Below, piece by piece: positions 1 through 11,610 of a stretch of 64,000 nucleotides of DNA. The stretch lies in the NCBI GenBank assembly GCA_003427395.1, contig BFEA01000317.1:274888-338887 (forward strand), in the 5' to 3' direction. The stretch comes from Chara braunii. Taxonomy: Eukaryota > Streptophyta > Charophyceae > Charales > Characeae. Each line of letters opens with the position of its first letter. Within the stretch, counting starts at the first letter, position 1. Below the pieces are notes generated by a model. It made no database searches. It saw only the letters and a program-made list of their open reading frames with translations, and was not told the origin of the DNA. Both the position numbers and the translations under genes were made by a program.

Positions 1-1620
1 GCCTATTAGGCTCTAAATCGCGTGACTGTTATATTTTAGGTAGAATAGGTCTGGTTCTAGCATTTTCATGTTTGCATGCCTCTGCGGCCTCAACAAAACT
101 GCCGACTACCGCCATTATCTTCGGACGATACAAGCGTCCGAACTATAGTTTATAAAGTTTCAGTCTCTGCGTCATAGGCTTAGTCTGAACAAACTTTTGG
201 CAACGTCGGTCTCATCAAGTCCTTCAATTCAACGAAAGAGTCGGACAACGTCCGATGTTTAAAATCCCTGCCCCAACAACGTGAGTCTGGTTGAGAGGTT
301 GAAGGCTTACCTGGCAACCATGCGTTGCCCGTCCCATCGATCGAAGAAGTGTGAGGTAGGCGCAAAGTGGATACTTACCTATCACCCGTGCGATGCGCAT
401 CCTATCGAGGAAGAGTAGCGTAGCGTGAGCCCGATACCAAAGGAGGAAGCTTATTTGTGGCAGGTGAATTTTCCCTTATGCTTTGGGAAGATTCATTTAA
501 ATTTTGCTCGTCCTATCGGCGGTAGTGTGAGCACAAACGAGCAGAAAAAGTCTTACATGTTGGCGGCCGTATATCCCCATATTCGACAGAAAGATTCATT
601 CCGATTTTGCCCAATCACTCGGCAAAAGAAACGCGGGGGGAGTAGCTAATTGGTAAGAGACTACGCGTTGGCAGATGCGTTGCTCACCCTATCGTCGGAG
701 GAAGCGTGAGCCTCACGAGAGGGTGGAGACTCGTCCTATCGGTGGTGGTAGCGTGCAGCGTGAGCACCGACACGCAATAGGAGACTTACCTGTTAACGGA
801 CGTATCTTCCCACTATTATGTGGAAGATTCATTTATGATTTGTTCATCCGATCGATAGAGGAAAGCGCGAGTCTGACCGCAGACAGCTTGAGACTTACCT
901 ACGGGTGGTGCGGTGTTGCTGACCCTCACGGCGGAAGTGTTGCATGTTTTCTCCCTGCGTACATGGCTAGGAAGCAGTGCATAGTTTCATATCCTAGCGG
1001 AAAATTCACTCTCGTTGTGTACATGGTGAGTCATAGGCAGGGATTCGCTCGGACGATCGGGGTCGCCCTTTCCTAGCCTGCAGGTTGTGCTTTCCGGCCA
1101 CGGCGTCGTTTCCCTATTCGTAACGTGGTCGTTTGACCCGTCGTCTTCGTCTCCAAAATTACACGTACACATAACAGAAAGAGAGAGAAAAAAAAAAAAA
1201 AAAAGGGAGAGAGAACGTATCTGGTATGAAGCTGCAGGGGGGTCTGAACGCAGTAGTGGGCAAAAGCAGCAAAGTGCATCTGTGTGGAGACTGGCAGGAG
1301 ATCCATTTCGAATCTGCTTGGCTCATCGAGGGGGGTTGTGAGATCGAAGTAGTGTGAAGCAGGTTGAAGATTGGAGACTTATATGAGGAGCGGAGCATTG
1401 CCATTCATTCGATGGGAGTAGCGTGAGGCGAGCGGAAAGTTGGAGANTTACTTGTTGGTCGGTGCATTGCATACCCTCTGAAGAAAATAGTCACTCCCAA
1501 TCTCTGCGCGTGCGTGATTGAAAAGGAATGAAGTTGTTGGCCATGATTTAACGGTGACTCATTAGCATGNTGCTGTTTATCGAGGCAGGGCGCCGCTTGC
1601 ACTGGTGATCACAGCCAAGA
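1..1620 (+). repeat. Array A of composite element copy I (diverged hairpin tandem repeats)
   Basis: This non-coding stretch is built of loosely tandem units of very roughly 60-110 bp. Each carries variants of a CTTACCTGTTGG-like start, a TTGC...CCTATCG-like middle and a GTAGCGTGAGC-like end. A second recurring motif, GGAAGATTCATT, appears near 486 and 823 and again in copy III at 24796. Short hairpins are visible: 313-318 with 324-329 (6 bp, loop 5), 471-475 with 485-489, 805-813 with 820-827 (one bulged C), and 967-972 with 992-997. Open frames here match nothing I recognise. Related units recur at 24771-25640, ahead of the same anchor sequence, which is why I treat this as the first part of a composite element. 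A few single N bases are present (for example 1447 and 1570). Confidence 0.55.
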
Positions 1621-1624
1621 TTGC

Positions 1625-1870
1625 TACCGGTGATGAGCCGTGCGACTGCATGTTGCTATTGCTGCCGTATTCAGAATTTGAATTACTAACGGTGATGANC
1701 CATGCGAGTACATGTTGTTGTTGCTGATATAATTCAGAGTTTGGACAACTGCTGATGAGGAACTACGCAACCACGTGCTGCTATCGCATCTGCGTTCGGG
1801 ATACGGGTTGTTACTGATGGTGGACTGTCTTATTGTTCTTATNTGTGAGAGTGTGCGGCTGTTGGATNTC
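1625..1870 (+). repeat. ~61-bp tandem repeat, about four diverged units
   Basis: Units starting near 1625, 1687, 1748 and 1808 share an ACGGTGATGA-like start, a CATGTTG(C/T)TGTTGCTG-like middle and a TTCAGAATTTG-like end. Function is unknown. It lies between array A and anchor 1 of copy I. Confidence 0.5.
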
Positions 1871-2169
1871 AAGGATGTGATTTGTTGCGTTCTTACGATT
1901 GACTGTGTACGGTTGATTTGCCACTGGATCCCGTTTCCTTTCGTTTGGTTACTAAGCAAGGTTGTTGGCATAGGTCATTGGGCATGCAGTGTCGGCAGAC
2001 TGTTGTTATAATTAACTTGGGCATAACAGACGTGCATAGTTGCTGCAGCCTAGGGGAGTGATTCGACTCTACTCAAGTACTACTACTGCAACTTGAAGAA
2101 AGTCAGAGTTTGGTTGCACTGCATACCAACCGCAAGAGTGGTCATTTGACTGTACGTTTTTCTTTTTTT

Positions 2170-2430
2170 TTGCCACCATTGCGGACCCCTCAAGCGCATG
2201 AAGATATCAAGGCCCTCTCCAACGAGTTGAGTCAGTCCCTCTCTTGTATCTCGAGCATCTAAAACCCCTCCTTTTATCATTCTTACTCTAAGTCTAGTCT
2301 TTGGTTACGAGAGGAAAGTGGCAGGTGGGATTGTAACTTGTAGGACCGCATCAAGACTCTGTGGGGAGTCTGGTGACCGATTGGAGCTCTACCGGAACTC
2401 GAGAGGAGTTATGGAGGCAAGGAATTAAGT
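2170..2430 (+). repeat. Anchor 1 of composite element, copy I
   Basis: This segment aligns without large gaps to 25855-26110. Shared landmarks in order are CCACCATTGCG, AAGGCCCTCTC, GGCAGG(T/C)GGGATTG, GGACCGCA(T/A)CAAGACTCTG and GGAGCTCT(A/G)CCGGAACTC. A shorter piece of the same block (GGAGCTCTGCC then AGGAGGAACTCTAGAG) sits at 17365-17410. Because it precedes array B in both longer copies, it is a useful seed for finding further genomic copies. No coding potential is evident. Confidence 0.7.
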
Positions 2431-2702
2431 GGTAACCCTTCAAAGTCACCCTTGCTAAAAACCTTATAAGTACATCTCTCTATGGATGCCTGACTATGTT
2501 CAATGCATCCCTACAAGCTTTATGTTTAATCGTTTTTGGACAAAGTCAGAATCAACTGAAGGAATGCATGTGCAAACTTCAGTTCCTGTTTTTTTGTCTG
2601 TTTTAAATCAAATTCTGAAGGGAGTGAACTGGGAGAATGTGGGAGGAAGGTGGTTTTGCTTGCAATGGTTGGGTCCTCTTTGTTTACTTTTGTTTTTCGT
2701 TT

Positions 2703-3392
2703 AGCCAAACAATGTGGCGTCGGTCAGACTTGGCTATCGTATTGTTTATTTTCCTGTCAGCCAGACAATGTGGTTTCGGTCATGTTTGATTGCCGTATCC
2801 CTGTAAGTTGTTATCTAAGCAGCCAAACAATGTGGTTTCGGTCAGATCTAGTCGAAGTTCTTGTAGTGATTTGTCTGTTGAAAAGGGTTTAAGAGTTAGG
2901 TAGTGAGGCTTCGGTTAGATCCAACTACTTTTGTTTTTAGGGAGGTTTTGACGGAGGACTAAGCAATACGGCTTCGATTTGTCTTAGTCTGAAATCACGC
3001 AGATAAAAACAAAACCTGAGAATATGATTTTCTATAAACATATATTATATTTTTTTTATCGAACAAGCTAGTCCAACAATGTGGCTTCGGTGTGGTCTGA
3101 CTATAGCCTATCACAAAAAGGAGAAGATAATATCTAATTAAAAATATGACAAAGGTATTTTAAGGCAGACTGGACAATGCAGCTTCGGTTTGGCTCAGTC
3201 CTAGTCTTCAAAATATTGAAAGGATTCAAAGAGTTATTATAAATTTGAATATTAAACATTTGGCAGGGTTAGACAATGCGACTTTGGTTTGGTCTAGATA
3301 ACTGCATAAAGAAGAGAGAAGTAGTAGTGCCCTCTACTTTGTGTATACACAGACAAAGGTTAAGAAATATCACTTCGGTTTGACTTAACCTT
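2703..3392 (+). repeat. Array B, copy I: nine tandem hairpins with a shared TTCGG loop
   Basis: Nine hairpins begin near 2703, 2758, 2820, 2894, 2957, 3067, 3168, 3269 and 3356. The loops share ACAATGTGGCTTCGGTTTGG variants, with the core usually C-TTCG-G, the sequence of the very stable UUCG tetraloop class. Stems differ from unit to unit but are self-complementary. Examples are AGCCAA 2703-2708 with 2730-2735, GACTAAG 2957-2963 with CTTAGTC 2983-2989, GACTG 3168-3172 with 3196-3200, TTAGAC 3269-3274 with GTCTAG 3292-3297, and AAGGTTAAG 3356-3364 with CTTAACCTT 3384-3392 (9 bp perfect). Unit 3 (2820) has no convincing stem. Homologous array: 26369-27135. Confidence 0.8.
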
Positions 3393-3465
3393 CTTATACC
3401 ATATCTAAGTTGGGGTATTGGGGTTTTACTTAACTGAGAGATAATGAACTACTTGTGTGAAAACA

Positions 3466-3545
3466 ACTTGGGCAATTGGTAAGAGTACTTACTCGTTGTG
3501 ATATGAACTGGTATGTGGTTGAGTGCGAGCTCTTTTTGTTTCGAC
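3466..3545 (+). other. tRNA-like patch after array B (copy I)
   Basis: The stretch GGGCAATTGGTAAGAGTAC resembles a tRNA D-arm/box A, followed by CTCGTTGTGA where a His (GTG) anticodon loop could lie, then a poor B-box-like GGTTGAGTGCGAGCTC. The same block recurs at 27200-27280 in copy III, directly after array B. It does not fold into a clean cloverleaf by eye, so it is at best a relic or an internal Pol III promoter-like segment. Confidence 0.3.
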
Positions 3546-3599
3546 TCGTGACTTTGATAGGTAGTGCTTTAGATGTTCATCATGTGTTTGAGTTGTAGG

Positions 3600-4580
3600 A
3601 GTTAGTTTAATTCCTGCATTTTCTGAGATAAATTTATTTTCACTCAGTTAAATTTCAGCATTTTCTGATATAGATTTATTTATCGTACTTGATTTTGTAT
3701 AAACTTTGGAAAAATAGTTTTTTATATGGGAAGCGCTATCGAAATTTCTACAAATACAGGGATTCGGTCAAACATTTATAATTTTTCGAAAAAGTTCAAC
3801 TTTTGTCTTAGTTTATATTTGACATAATAGAAATATGGGAAGCTTACTTCTCTAAAAGAGATGTTGCTCAAATTCTTACTCATTCAGGTAATTAGACATA
3901 ATTTAGCTTTGTAAAGTTAGCTTATATTTAGATTTTATACTTGAATATGTATAAATTTTAGAAAGATATTGTTTTATACGGTAAGAACTCCTGAAATTTC
4001 TACAAATCCAGAAAGTTAGTCAAATACTTGTCTTTTTTAAAAACGTTGAACGTTTGTCTGAGTTCATACTGGACCTAGTATAAATTTGGGAAACCTACTT
4101 CTGTATGAAACATAAATTTTTACTAATTTAGGGAGTTAGATAAGATTTTGTTTATTGAAGTCAACTTACTTTTATATTTCATATTTAGCTTTGTATAAAT
4201 TTTAGAAAAACATTTTTTGTACGGGAAACGTTGCTAAAACTTCTACAAATCGATAGAGTTAGTTAAATTTTGTCCTTACAGAATTCAAGTTTTATCTTAA
4301 GTTCATATTTGACTTAATATAAATATGAAAATCCTACCTCTCTAAAGGAGATACTTCACAATTTTTTACTAAATCTAGGAGTTAGACAAAATTTGATTTT
4401 TTCAGAAGATCGCTTTTTGATTTTATATTTGGTCTTATATAAATTGTGCAAAGACACTTTTTCATACGGGAAGCACTGCCAAAATTTCATGAAATATAAC
4501 GGAGTTATAATATTTTTAGGACCATTGAGAGTTCGACAGTCTGCCCTCGTGTAGGGGAGATATTGTCGAAGTTCCTGACA
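3600..4580 (+). repeat. Array C, copy I: alternating ~140-bp AT-rich units with small hairpins
   Basis: Units alternate between two types. One carries TACGGGAAGC-like sequence followed by TGCCGAAATTTCTACAAA (near 3728, 3975, 4220, 4468). The other carries a CTCT-loop-AGAG hairpin (3849-3853 with 3857-3861; 4339-4343 with 4347-4351). Every unit continues with AGTTAGNCAAATTTTG and a GTATAAATTTTGG-like end. Between the two CTCT units the last stem pair is T-A in one and T.G in the other. The array recurs at 27310-27740 (copy III) and 30385-30620 (copy IV). No open frame of interest. Confidence 0.65.
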
Positions 4581-4679
4581 TTTTTCAGATAAGTATCAGA
4601 AGCGTGGTAGGAAGGCATAATTATTCCATAAGTCACTTAAGCGTAGTTTGGGCACTGGTCTGTGCAGTGTTGTAGATCG

Positions 4680-5060
4680 CTCTTATTTCGGATTGATTCA
4701 AGGTTTGACTAACTTCAGCCTGATTTTCTGTTATCTTTTGATAACACGTCGGTTTCCGTCCCAACTCCAGCTCATCCTCGTTGCTCAACCTAAGGCCTTA
4801 ACCCCTGTGGGTTAAAAAAATTTAGTTTAATTTTACCCATACGTTTATTAAATGGTCATTTGAAAGAGGACTGAGTGTCGTTTTTTTGGGATGTTGGACA
4901 AAGGTTGAAGTTTGTGTGAATAATGCAAAGGGTGTAAGCGGAGAAAGTGATTGAAGTTGTCTCCATGTAGAGTGTGCTTTGCCGGTGGGAATATTTTTGA
5001 TATGATTGCAGGTATGTCTTGTGAGTTGAAGTCTGGATTGGAGTTGCCTGTGATCACATG
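4680..5060 (+). repeat. Anchor 2, copy I
   Basis: Homologous to about 27960-28260. Shared landmarks are GATAACA(C/G)GTCGGTT, CTCAACCTAA, GTTGGACAAAGGTT, GTGATTGAAGTTG and TTTGATATGATTGCA. It is also related to anchor 3 of the same element (6660-7110), suggesting an old internal duplication. Two short open frames here (74 and 65 codons, opposite strands) overlap each other and show no recognisable domain. Confidence 0.6.
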
Positions 5061-5084
5061 TTTATCCATGAAGGGAGTCGCACT

Positions 5085-6135
5085 GTTATTTTACCGGTCT
5101 CCTATGAATCAAACGAGTAACGAGAAACTTCTGTATGAATCTTCCTAGTACTTGTTTGATACCTGATTATTTAATTGAGAGAAAATGTGAAGTGCGGGAG
5201 ATTGAGCGATCGTAGGATACTCATGCATGAGTAATCTTGTTATTTGCCCACCTATGGCTAATGATGTGGTTAATTACTAACAATTTGTTTATCCAATACT
5301 AAGGCACGGGATGAGGGATTCCAATATTGACTGTTCTTATTATTACTAACTCAAGAAGGTTCAGTCTTTGCACTTATCTAACTTGTAGTAGGGGGGTTTT
5401 GTGAGGGTCGTCCTATTACACACTTGAATCTAAGACTGACTAATGACCTACGAGTGATGGGGAGCCGCCTTAACAATTACTTACCGTCAGATAGTCCGAT
5501 CATAGAACGGGTAGTAGGAAAACTCCTGTATGAGTCATCTTATTGCTTGTTTGAACAATAGACTACTCACTACCCAAGGAAGTAATAGAGAGCTCATGTG
5601 CTTGATTCTGCAGTAACTAATAAAGTAGGAAACTCCTATAGAAATATCCTAACTTATGTCATTCGTTTAACGAGCCTGATCTCAGATTGGTTGGCTTCAA
5701 ATGAGCGGTAGGATACCCTTTTGCGGATTGTCTTGTTGCACCCTCGAAGTAGACCATTCATTAGTCGAATGGTAGTAGGGGGCTCTTGTGTGGGTCACCT
5801 ATTATTAACTTGAGGCCCGTAATAACCTCTGGGGGGGATAAAATTTAAGTCTTTCTGAATGATGATTAAAACACGTAGTGAGTCGTCCCGGTAGGAGCCT
5901 ATCGACTATTTGTTATAAGAGGGTTACTCTCGTGCGAGCTATCTGGCTACTTATGTAAAACGCATCTTGTGTATCGTTTCTTACTAACCCATTTGCGTTG
6001 CAGTGAATAGAATTGGAAAGGTGGTCGAGTACTTTTGTGCGAATTACTCGACTGCCTGCTTGATTAACAGATTGCTCATAATTGACCAAGTAACAAAAGA
6101 TTAATGTGTGAATCGATCTACTACTTGCGTATGTT
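5085..6135 (+). repeat. Array D, copy I: ~11 tandem hairpins with ACTC-TTGTGT-GAGT loops
   Basis: Each unit is a stem enclosing an ACTC(C/T)TGTGTGAGT-like apex, itself partly complementary. Clear stems: 5209-5218 with 5234-5243; 5624-5630 with 5647-5654; 5705-5713 with 5731-5739 (nine pairs, four of them G.T); 6020-6031 with 6045-6056 (twelve pairs, two G.T). The array is collinear with 18130-19205 in copy II at roughly 75-85% identity by eye. Unit 4 of this copy (near 5585) has lost its 3' arm, which is intact in copy II (18620-18655). No protein-coding frame fits the pattern of differences. Confidence 0.8.
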
Positions 6136-6139
6136 AGGA

Positions 6140-6660
6140 TAAAAGGAAGAAGAAAAAGAAAGACAGTGCTCTAGTTGGAGAGAGGCCTTACGTATCTAGA
6201 AAAGAACGGAGAAAAAAGTTAGGCCGCGGGAAAAAAAAAATACTAGGAGAATAAGAATCACCGCGTAATTTGTATTCATTCATGGCGTTCGAAAGGAAAG
6301 CTATGGCGAAAAATAAGTGAAATCTCAACTTCATAAGCACCAAAGGGTGTGCCTATTCCCAAAAGAGAAGATTAAAAAACTGAAAGTAGAGGAAATATGA
6401 CTTTTCTTGAGAGGACTTAGGATGCAGACAGGAAACTCATTGAGAGAAAGAAGAAAGGGACAAACATATGGGGGGGGTGTAAGAGTAGGAGTAAGGATTA
6501 GACTTTGGGATGCCAATCCCAGAGTGCCCAGTCCTTATATGAGGGTTTGACCCTTATATATCAATAAGTGGGAAAAACGAGTGGGGGTGTTGAATCGCTG
6601 TTCACCTGTGTGTGTGCAGATCCCTGTTTTGGTCTATTGCAATTGAAAAAGAGGGTCAAG
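6140..6660. other. A-rich linker between array D and anchor 3
   Basis: A/G-rich sequence (AAGAAGAAAAAGAAAG, then poly-A tracts). It is matched in copy II at about 19205-19620, so it belongs to the composite element. No hairpin array or coding signature seen. Confidence 0.45.
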
Positions 6661-7110
6661 GACCCAATTTTCTCTTATCTCTCGATAACAGGTCGGTTGT
6701 TAGCGATTCAACTGTTCCCATTTAACTTAATACTCACGTCTAAAGACAAACCCTTCGGTCAATAAAATTGTCACCTGTGGTCATTTGCCTGAATGATCCC
6801 AGTCACTCTCAATGATCCTTTGAAGAAATCTGAGGGGGTGGGCTTGATACGTTTCAGGAAAGATAGAGTTGTCGAACATGGTTTGGGAAGTGAGGGACAA
6901 GGTCAATGGTGTGGATTAATCGTTGACGTCGTTAGTCCATAGTTTGCATATTTTGTGCAGGTATGTCTTGTGCATGGTTTTGGATGGAATTGGGTTTGGT
7001 CTCTTGAAGAATCTCAGACGCACCGCATTTGTGAAAGTGGGAAGGGTTTTCAACGGTCATACCTCCATACTCATATTGTCTTATGAATCCTTTATATTTA
7101 TCTGATATTC
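6660..7110 (+). repeat. Anchor 3, copy I
   Basis: Collinear with 19640-20120 in copy II and, more weakly, with pieces of 30770-32070 in copy IV. Landmarks are GATAACAGGTCGGTTGTTAG, TGAATGATCC(C/T)AGTCACTCTCAA, GTTGTCGAACATGG, GGTCTCTTGAAGA and CACTTGTGAAAGTG. It has no recognisable coding content. The CACTTGTGAAAGTG string is nearly palindromic and is kept in three copies (7030 as a variant, 20028, 31998). Confidence 0.6.
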
Positions 7111-7289
7111 AGTTAGTTGTAATGTTAAGGGGGGTAGAATACCCTTGGTAGAAAGGTGGTTCAATTGATACTTTGTTTTTCTTTACCAGAATAATATACA
7201 ATAGGATGTTCACTCAAGATACGGGCATATTTTATCTCAGCAAATAACACTCTTTAAAAGCAGAAATAGACAGCCTTTTAATGTTCGAC

Positions 7290-7710
7290 CTGAAAATCTA
7301 GAAGTCCGGGGTAGGGGAATCAACATCCTGAGCCTAATTTGTCTAATGGGTCAGTCCTAAGCATCTTATCGTGCGTACCCCATTCTATGCTGCGACGATC
7401 GAGCAAACACCCTCGACCGACCTACCTCTACGAATGTAAGTAAAAACTTTCGCATGTGGGTCGGTAGCTCAGCAGAGATACGCCTACCTAAGGGTGGTGA
7501 CAACCCGTTAGGTAGAGTTAAGTTGTACCTCGCGAAACCCCGACCTGTCATAGAGTGCCGTGAGAGATATAACCGGCGCGCACGGTTGGATGGGTGTCTG
7601 GTTGTTTTCTTATGAGAGAAATCCTGCGTGACACTACTGTGAGGTTTCCACGCTTGCAGCAGTGTACGGGACCGCCGAGCACGACAGGTGGCACCGGTAC
7701 CGGGGACCTT
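7290..7710 (+). other. Domain E, copy I: conserved structured block
   Basis: The best conserved block of the composite element, also at 20330-20690, 29100-29490 and 32690-33010. A long hairpin pairs CTACCTAA (7484-7491) with TTAGGTAG (7508-7515), and GGGT (7492-7495) with ACCC (7503-7506), around a GGTGACA-type loop. A downstream hairpin has an AACCG/CGGTT stem around GCGCGCA. Further shared landmarks are CGTACCCC at the start, GAGGTAAG...CCTCGC and CCTGCGTGACAC. Stem pairs change together between copies. A structured RNA is my inference; no known RNA family is recognised. Confidence 0.65.
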
Positions 7711-7719
7711 CGGTCGCCT

Positions 7720-8340
7720 ACCAGGGTCTTGTGTAAACGAACCTGAGTCTGGTTAATTGAACCCCAAGCAAAACGAAAGATAAAGTACTATATAACTTCC
7801 TCTAGTTAGTAAAAAAACTACGAAGGATAATTGTTGGTCTATTGATACGAGTTTTGGTCTAAGGAAGCCATTTGAGGTAAGACGAGTGCAAGTTGAAGTA
7901 TCTCGCCTATCATTCCTACAAACTTTAGTTGAAACTTCTATCACTTTCACAGAGAGAGTTTCTGCCGTGTCTTTTCATGAGGGAGCGTGCAAGTAGCGGC
8001 TAAGGATCACAAAACGTTCATAAAAGCAGGACCGATAAGGATAACGAAGGAAACGATCGACACAACAGGGTTTAACAAGTGTCGTCAAGTCTATCCGAGA
8101 GGTCTCGACAACGATATACCCTTCTAATTATAACACTTTTATCCCTGCGACGGCCTTGCATACTCTCATTTTCTGACATCCTTATTAAGGATTCATTAGA
8201 TAAATAGCTCGATAGCTTATACTACGCCTCGATTTTGAGATTTTCTAGCGACAAAATACGAATCCCTAGTCATAGGTATTGCCTTAATCACTAAGTAACT
8301 GGGCACTTAGGACATTACTCTAGGTACTACATCCCTCCGA
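7720..8340. other. No recognisable feature
   Basis: About 600 bp between domain E and a charged open frame. I see no repeat array, coding domain or RNA signature. Confidence 0.3.
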
Positions 8341-8342
8341 CC

Positions 8343-8609
8343 ATGCCTCGTGGATCAGAAACTGGAAGGGGGAGAGGTTGACGGCAGGGGAAGGCTACAA
8401 AACAGGCTATTGATTTGACAAGGGAAAGAGAAGAGCAGGGAGAAGAAGAGGAAAAGGAACAGAGATGGGACGGGGTGCGATTGCGCCGACAGCAGGAAGA
8501 TCTGCGCGAGCGAACTCCGTCTCCAGGAATAATGGCTTATTACTCTTATAAATACGAACAACATTACGTTACAGACCACACTTTGAATCACCGCCTTGTA
8601 TTGATTTAA
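8343..8609 (+). pseudogene. Short charged frame, gag-N-terminus-like, one in-frame TGA
   Basis: Reading from the ATG at 8343, the frame encodes about 88 residues interrupted once by TGA at codon 13. The product is Arg/Glu/Gln rich, with a run EEQGEEEEKEQR followed by a basic segment (RLRRQQEDLRER). Such charged starts are common in plant and algal Ty3/gypsy gag proteins, but there is no domain to prove it and the frame ends soon after. It could equally be chance. The opposite-strand 117-codon frame over the same DNA is a shadow of the purine-rich sequence. Confidence 0.2.
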
Positions 8610-8709
8610 TGACACATTCCCCCCCCCCTCTTCTTCCATGCTACCCCCATTTTTGACGGTTAACTGTCTCCCCTTCGCCGCCTCGTCCGACGCTTTCACC
8701 ACCGCCACA

Positions 8710-9540
8710 AGTACCTAACCCTCTTATCGTGTCTCAAGCTGCGTCAACGGAGCATCGTCTGCATATCACTTTGATACTCTTCTTCTTATTCTATATCGAA
8801 TTGTGCGGTTTGGTCTTATACTTGTTGTACAAAGGGGTTCTATGAAAGTGGCGTCCTATTACTCTAAAAGATGTAGCGTGACCAGAATAATGGTGTTTGA
8901 ATGTTTGTCTAGGTCTTCGATCAAAAACACCAAAAGAGAGTAAATCACGATAGTTGAACGTTATGGTTTAAAAATTAAAAAACAAGGATATTGTTTTTTT
9001 TGTCGATTACGATGGTCATAGTAATATAAGATATCTGCCTGGGTAAAGAGAGAGACGACGATAGAAATTGTTGACACCCTCTTAGGCATAATTGATCTGA
9101 ACAAGCATGAGACGATCCCTTTGAGCTTATGTCTTGGGTAGACGTAGTTTTTCCTTTGTTCATAAGTAGAATACTAATCGAACGATTATAGCAAGAGAAG
9201 GGTAAAGTGTTTATCATGATAATGAGTCAAGAGCATACCCAAGAATACAAGGAGGTATGAACGTAAGTAGTGTCAGTAAGGACCCTCATTTTCTACAAAA
9301 ACCTATTTTTTTAAGGAAAGAGTCAATATAAGTTGAACTCATCTTAAGTTAAGCTCTAGGAGGATGATTTCGTCTATAAAGGGTCGCCAAAGGTTCCTAG
9401 TCATGAGTGGAGTCATTAAGGCAGTGAGGAGTTTGGAGTTAATTATCATGTTTGTGTTTAACTTGGTGGCAAGATTCATATATCGGCTATCTGTAAGAAC
9501 TCATCTAGTCCATGATCATCTACCTGAACATATCCAATTG
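8710..9540. other. No recognisable feature
   Basis: Unassigned DNA of mixed composition with only short unrecognised frames. Confidence 0.3.
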
Positions 9541-9544
9541 AATC

Positions 9545-9800
9545 TAAGCGCCTAAATTTATTCCTTTTAAGACCACTCATTTGAGTTTATCTATGTAAAT
9601 TTATCCATTCGCATCAATTTGTTCGAGTAAAACCTATTTAATATTATTCATATGAGTTTATCTATCTGACGCATTTTTATTCATGCATACTCACCTGAGT
9701 TACCCATCTGAGTTTATTTATTTAAGACTGTACACCTTAATATGTCCTTATAAGCTAATCAAATATTGCTATATGTTTATGTCTATTCACTTGAACCTAT
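9545..9800 (+). repeat. Degenerate short tandem repeat
   Basis: Motif TGAGTTTATCTATCTGA and variants recur near 9587, 9652 and 9705, with TCATTTGAG/TCACCTGAG starts. Likely a decayed minisatellite or another array of the composite kind. Stems are not convincing here. Confidence 0.4.
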
Positions 9801-10029
9801 ATGGATGGATTGCTCTCCTTATAAAGAGTAGAAGTGCTACGCAGAATCCACGTTCGATGTGGGCTCGAAGGTGAACAGAGTGACCGACTCCTTGGGAGAA
9901 GAGATCCTCTCGAGACGAGGTAAGTGTGTAGAGTCTACCCTTGGAGGAGTTGCAATCCTAAATTATCCTTTCCCTGAAAAATGGCTTGAAGAAGCTTTAA
10001 GTATGAGCGCGCGTTATTGGGACAAACGC

Positions 10030-11060
10030 TCTAATGGTTGAAATCGGTAGTAATACCCTTCAACCGAAAAGGTCGAGAGGTCAATTGGATTAGTGTTATG
10101 TTAGGTAGATCTATGACACATACTAAAACTTAATCGCCAATACACTAGTCAGAATAAATTAATACACGCCCCGGTCATACGGCCATAGCGATTATTAGTC
10201 TATGATCATCAGGGTTCGGGTAGCGTCCGGATTGGTAGCACCTGCTCAAGCGGTACCTCTGTCCTTACTCGTATGCCACGAATGAGGTTGAGGTTCTCAC
10301 TCGGCCTCCCATATGAAGAGAGGCATTTGCCTCTTGGGCGGTGATTTCCTGTCCACGCGGTCACCGAAGTAACCAGTGCCTTCGTCCCTTTCGATGAGAA
10401 ATATCATGGCGGACTCTGCTATCACTCGCACAGGCCTTCGACTCAAGCTACTTGAACTGGTACTCGCCTACATAACGGTACTGAGCCTCTAAAAATGTGT
10501 CCTTTTTTGCTCAGCCTCGAGTACCTGGCACATCTACCTCTACTTGGTGTGGTACCGGCCTACCTTCTACTTGAGTATTCTCCGCTGCTCTTAAGTGTCG
10601 CAGACCTCTCTCCCCGCCACTTGAGTGTTTTCCTCGCTGCAACCCTCAATGCCACGGCCACAGGTAAGTACCGGCCCTTGGGGCCTTCCGATCAATCAAG
10701 TACCCTTGCGGGTCATGCACACACTCAAGTCGACAAACACTTAGACAGTCTCGCAGACCAGCAAGCGTACGCACGTACAGATTTGGAAATGGGGTCAAAC
10801 CACTAGTTGGGCTAGGCCCCACTATTGTATTTATATCGGAGCCGCTCCCCTTCTTTTCGAAGTCAGAGCTAGCGGAGTAGGTATCGGTACAAACTATCAG
10901 GCGACAAACTCGAGGATCGAGTCTACCCGACCCAGAGCTAGCTCCTTTTGATAAGGAGTTCCACTATTGTTTCACTTAGGCTCAGTCAGTCGGCGCTCAA
11001 GCCCGTGACCTCATTCTTTAGAGACAGTTACAGTTAGTCCGCTGTAACGAGGCCGTTACA
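10030..11060. other. Unassigned GC-balanced DNA with recurring ACTTGAGT motif
   Basis: Between 10440 and 10740 the strings ACTTGAACTGG, CTCGAGTAC, ACTTGGTGTG, ACTTGAGTATTC, CTTAAGTGTCG and ACTTGAGTGTTTTC recur at about 40-50 bp, suggesting a decayed tandem repeat. A 103-codon frame at 10495-10806 covers it but shows no domain and is probably a shadow. Confidence 0.3.
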
Positions 11061-11115
11061 GATGGCACGCACAGGTAGTTAGTTGGTAGATTTGTTGGTT
11101 TTATTTCTTTTTAAG

Positions 11116-11116
<1 letters not shown>

Positions 11117-11165
<49 letters not shown>

Positions 11166-11175
11166 TTATTATTAT
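11117..11175. repeat. (ATT)n microsatellite
   Basis: Uninterrupted ATT run of about 15 units, then one slip (TTATTTTATTATT). Confidence 0.9.
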
Positions 11176-11454
11176 TGTTTTCTATTACATTTTTATTTTT
11201 ATTTTAGTTTAGATTCTCCCTTGGATTGACGAAGTGGTTTCTTTTCTTTATGGTGAACCTGGTGCACTTCCCTAATAGATTCATTTTTTTATGAGGTCGA
11301 TACCTCCTTTGTGTTGAAAGCTCGACAGCCGAGCCTCCGCAATCAAGCAGGAGGAGGGCTTTCGTGAAGGAGTGAGGGCGCGACCGGGAAAGAACGAGTG
11401 TGGGCGCAAGAAAAGGGAAAGGCGCATGCTAACGGGCGGAGGTGGAACACGTGG

Positions 11455-11610
11455 AGGGAAGAAGGTGGTCGTGCAGAAGAGGGAGGCGCACGAAGAAGAA
11501 GAAAAAGAAGGAGGAGGAGGAGGAGGAGAAGAAGAAGCAAAGAGGAAAAAGAAAAGAAGGAGAAGAAGGAGAAGAGGAAGGAGAGAAAGAAGGGGGAAAA
11601 GCCAGAAGGG
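11455..11610. repeat. Purine-only GAA/GGA tract
   Basis: Nearly pure purine on the + strand for about 130 bp. It produces spurious Lys/Glu/Arg-rich frames on + and Ser/Phe-rich frames on -. Capable of triplex formation; not coding. Confidence 0.8.

Noticed and set aside
1748-1790. Hammerhead ribozyme core (CTGATGAG)
   Set aside because: No downstream GAAA and no matching stems I, II or III could be found; the string is one unit of a 61-bp tandem repeat.
2703-3392. CRISPR-like array (regular repeats with variable parts)
   Set aside because: Repeats are diverged, spacing is irregular, the variable parts are complementary stem arms rather than unique spacers, and the context is eukaryotic with no cas genes.
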